A stretch of DNA of 64,000 nucleotides. Origin: Saprospiraceae bacterium (lineage in GTDB: Bacteria > Bacteroidota > Bacteroidia > Chitinophagales > Saprospiraceae). The notes beneath the pieces were generated by a model that ran no database searches, was not told the origin of the DNA, and saw nothing but the letters and a program-made list of their open reading frames with translations. The DNA lies in the NCBI GenBank assembly GCA_022844565.1, contig JALHLK010000014.1:1-64000 (forward strand), in the 5' to 3' direction. The translations under genes and the position numbers were made by a program. Below, piece by piece: positions 62,364 to 64,000 of the stretch (positions within the stretch are counted from its first letter, which is position 1; every line of letters starts with the position of its first letter).

Positions 62364-62573
62364 CTATTTGTCCTTTACAGCACAAGTACTCAAACCAAAT
62401 GGCACATAAAGTGGACAAAAACTGACGAAACTTGTAAGGACAAATATACCAGCTAAACCCATTAAAACGATTCCTAATGTTCCAGAGATCGTACCATTGT
62501 AATAAAGAAAACCAATAACTGCTGCAACCGCTATTCTAATAATCTTATCTGTAGTACCCATGTTTTTTTTCAT
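62364..62573 (-). CDS. DUF2892 (YgaP-type) membrane protein
   Basis: The 69-residue product has the pattern MGTTDKIIRIAVAAVIGFLYYNGTISGTLGIVLMGLAGIFVLTSFVSFCPLYVPFG with two membrane helices and the conserved CPLY. In other bacteria the domain is attached to or beside rhodanese and sulfur-handling genes. It lies downstream of a Crp/Fnr-type regulator on the same strand, its probable controller. Confidence 0.92.
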   Translation of the reverse strand: MKKNMGTTDKIIRIAVAAVIGFLYYNGTISGTLGIVLMGLAGIFVLTSFVSFCPLYVPFGLSTCAVKDK

Positions 62574-62675
62574 AACTTCATAGTTTTAAAATTAAATAAT
62601 ATGGCGAAGATAGATAATACTGTAGAAGATAATCGGTGACTTTAATCACATGCTAGTATATTATTTGTCAATTTG

Positions 62676-63293
62676 TTAAATTATTTTAATTCCTTCTTTG
62701 TTTTGCACAATTTTATCCTCGAGTTCCAGTTTTTTGAGCATACGTGTGATGACTTCGCGTGAAGTGCCCAATTCATCAGCCATTTTAATATGACTCATTT
62801 TAATAATTTTGGATTTTGACAATGAAGATTTTTTTAATAGGTAATCATAAAGCCTTTTATCCAATTTGAATACTAATAAATGTTCTATCGTATCCAATAA
62901 CTCTACATATCTTAAATTGTATAACTCATAAAATAAATCATTAAAATCAGGATAGGTCTTAACCCAATCAGGTAAGTACTGTACTGGTAGTAAAAGTAAC
63001 GTTGACTTTTCTTCGACAGAAGCATAAACCTTACTAGGAGTGTTTTTTAAGGCTCCATAAAAAGTCATGACACAACTTTGCCCCGGCTCGATGTAATAAA
63101 GCAACAACTCTCTTTCTTCAAATTTTGAATAGACTTTAATTAATCCATTTAGTACGATTGGCAACATTTTAATGTGTTGTTGTTCCCTCAGAATCTCCAT
63201 GCCCTTCTCAAATTCTTGAACGATCCCAATTTTCTTGATTTCTTCTTTCAATTGTGGTCGAAAAAAGGGTAATAGTTTTTCGTTAAACTCCAT
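62676..63293 (-). CDS. Crp/Fnr family transcriptional regulator
   Basis: The 205-residue product has an N-terminal cyclic-nucleotide-binding-like barrel (KMLPIVLNGLIKVYSKFEERELLLYYIEPGQSCVMTFYG) and a C-terminal winged helix (MSHIKMADELGTSREVITRMLKKLELEDKIVQNKEGIKII). There is only one cysteine, so no FNR-type iron-sulfur cluster is expected. It probably regulates the downstream DUF2892 gene. Confidence 0.93.
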   Translation of the reverse strand: MEFNEKLLPFFRPQLKEEIKKIGIVQEFEKGMEILREQQHIKMLPIVLNGLIKVYSKFEERELLLYYIEPGQSCVMTFYGALKNTPSKVYASVEEKSTLLLLPVQYLPDWVKTYPDFNDLFYELYNLRYVELLDTIEHLLVFKLDKRLYDYLLKKSSLSKSKIIKMSHIKMADELGTSREVITRMLKKLELEDKIVQNKEGIKII

Positions 63294-63370
63294 TTGTAAA
63301 AATTTGACCTAAATATAACCCTTTAATTATAACAATTTCTCTACTTTCCTACCAAATACCAACATTACCG

Positions 63371-63378
63371 TATCTTTG
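63371..63378 (+). promoter_or_regulatory. -7 box directly before the DEAD-box helicase ATG
   Basis: TATCTTTG fits TAnnTTTG and ends 6 bases before the ATG at 63385. Transcription would start at or next to the start codon, giving a leaderless or very short-leader mRNA. Confidence 0.5.
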
Positions 63379-63384
63379 CCCCCA

Positions 63385-64000
63385 ATGTATACAATATTTA
63401 AATTAGAAAAACTTGGGGTTGAGCAGCTCAATGAGATGCAAAATACTACGTATGATGCTGTAACAAAGAATAAAAAAGTGATTCTTTTATCTCCTACTGG
63501 CTCAGGTAAAACGCTCGCATTTTTATTGCCTTTGATAGAAAAGGTAAATCCGGCAATCAATGAGACCCAAATGTTGGTCATAGCACCGACGAGGGAGTTG
63601 GCCCAGCAATCACACGAGGTATTGAAGACTTTAGGTACCGGACTCAGAGTTAGTGTGGTGTACGGTGGTAGAAAAGTGTCTTACGAAAAGCAAAATTTTA
63701 AGTCTCCCTCACATATCGTAATTGGTACTCCAGGGCGTATTATCGACCATTTTGACAAGAATAATATATCGACCAAGCACATCAGTAATATCGTGGTAGA
63801 TGAATATGACAAATGTCTCGAAATTGGATTTGAAGATCAATTGAGCGATATATTCAATCGAATAGAACAAATCAACTCTTTGATCCTTACGTCTGCGACA
63901 GAGCTCAAAAAATTACCGCTATGGCTAGGGCAAAAGCAACCCCTTACATTAGACTTTTTGGATAATCAGAAGCCAGATATTCATACGGTGTTAGTGCATA
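63385..64000 (+). CDS. DEAD-box RNA helicase (3' end beyond window)
   Basis: The frame is open from ATG 63385 to the window end (205 residues so far). Helicase motifs in order are: Q motif region (NEMQNTTYDAV), Walker A SPTGSGKT, PTRELA, GG (YGGRK), TPGR, the Walker B box as DEYD in VVDEYDKCLEIGF instead of DEAD, and SAT (TSATELKK). The DEYD/DEFD variant occurs in Bacteroidota members of the family (from memory). It probably remodels RNA. The C-terminal RecA-like domain is cut off. Confidence 0.93.
   Translation, partial: MYTIFKLEKLGVEQLNEMQNTTYDAVTKNKKVILLSPTGSGKTLAFLLPLIEKVNPAINETQMLVIAPTRELAQQSHEVLKTLGTGLRVSVVYGGRKVSYEKQNFKSPSHIVIGTPGRIIDHFDKNNISTKHISNIVVDEYDKCLEIGFEDQLSDIFNRIEQINSLILTSATELKKLPLWLGQKQPLTLDFLDNQKPDIHTVLVH

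Noticed and set aside
1-64000. tRNA, rRNA, riboswitch or integrase in the window
   Set aside because: No cloverleaf, rRNA core sequence, known riboswitch core or recombinase ORF was recognised by reading; a covariance-model scan was not possible here.

Overview
The window is AT-rich DNA from a member of the Bacteroidota, probably a saprospire- or cytophaga-like lineage (class is a guess). The grounds are a PorP/SprF type IX secretion protein, a SusC/SusD pair with a membrane-bound LuxR-type regulator, many short SPII lipoproteins, -7 boxes of the TAnnTTTG type, and YgjP-, PA2169- and DUF6496-type genes common in this phylum. No rRNA, tRNA, CRISPR array, integrase or insertion-sequence transposase was seen.

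Layout. 0-9 kb: PorP/SprF protein, small secreted or lipoproteins, a ygiD-type dioxygenase divergent from an HxlR regulator, an AraC regulator divergent from a two-gene unit (outer-membrane protein plus cyclophilin-like protein), a SemiSWEET and a DinB protein. 9.2-11.2 kb: an accessory patch with two decayed genes joined end to end (histidine kinase, short-chain dehydrogenase), then an intact RelA/SpoT-type synthetase and a 51-residue membrane ORF. 11.2-28.8 kb: a complete polysaccharide utilisation locus (PUL) read leftwards: regulator, SusC, SusD, LamG lipoprotein, two GH144-like lipoproteins, GH3 beta-glucosidase, serine hydrolase and a double SGNH hydrolase. The GH144 plus GH3 pairing suggests beta-1,2-glucan as substrate; the last two enzymes suggest removal of ester decorations. 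29-35 kb: DUF1304 and VOC genes, then a four-gene unit ending in pdxA and comM. 35.5-39 kb: stress-type genes (aldehyde dehydrogenase, FMN reductase, pterin dehydratase, DUF6496, four-helix bundle, FMN-binding protein). 39.2-39.7 kb: an array of six degenerate repeats. 39.8-64 kb: mostly housekeeping and metabolism (M14 peptidase, serC, proC, ileS, thrA, S9 peptidase, phytoene synthase-like protein, glycosyltransferase, Crp/Fnr regulator, partial DEAD-box helicase).

Besides genes, the window carries three 160-180 bp imperfect palindromes, each with a small near-perfect palindrome near its centre (112-273, 14577-14743, 55308-55487). One sits inside the PUL gene string. There are also solo copies of the ends of the first element at gene 3' ends. 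These and the 39 kb array are the strongest unexplained structures. No clearly new multi-gene system is proven; the best candidates are the RelA/SpoT plus membrane-peptide pair and the esterase-equipped beta-1,2-glucan locus.
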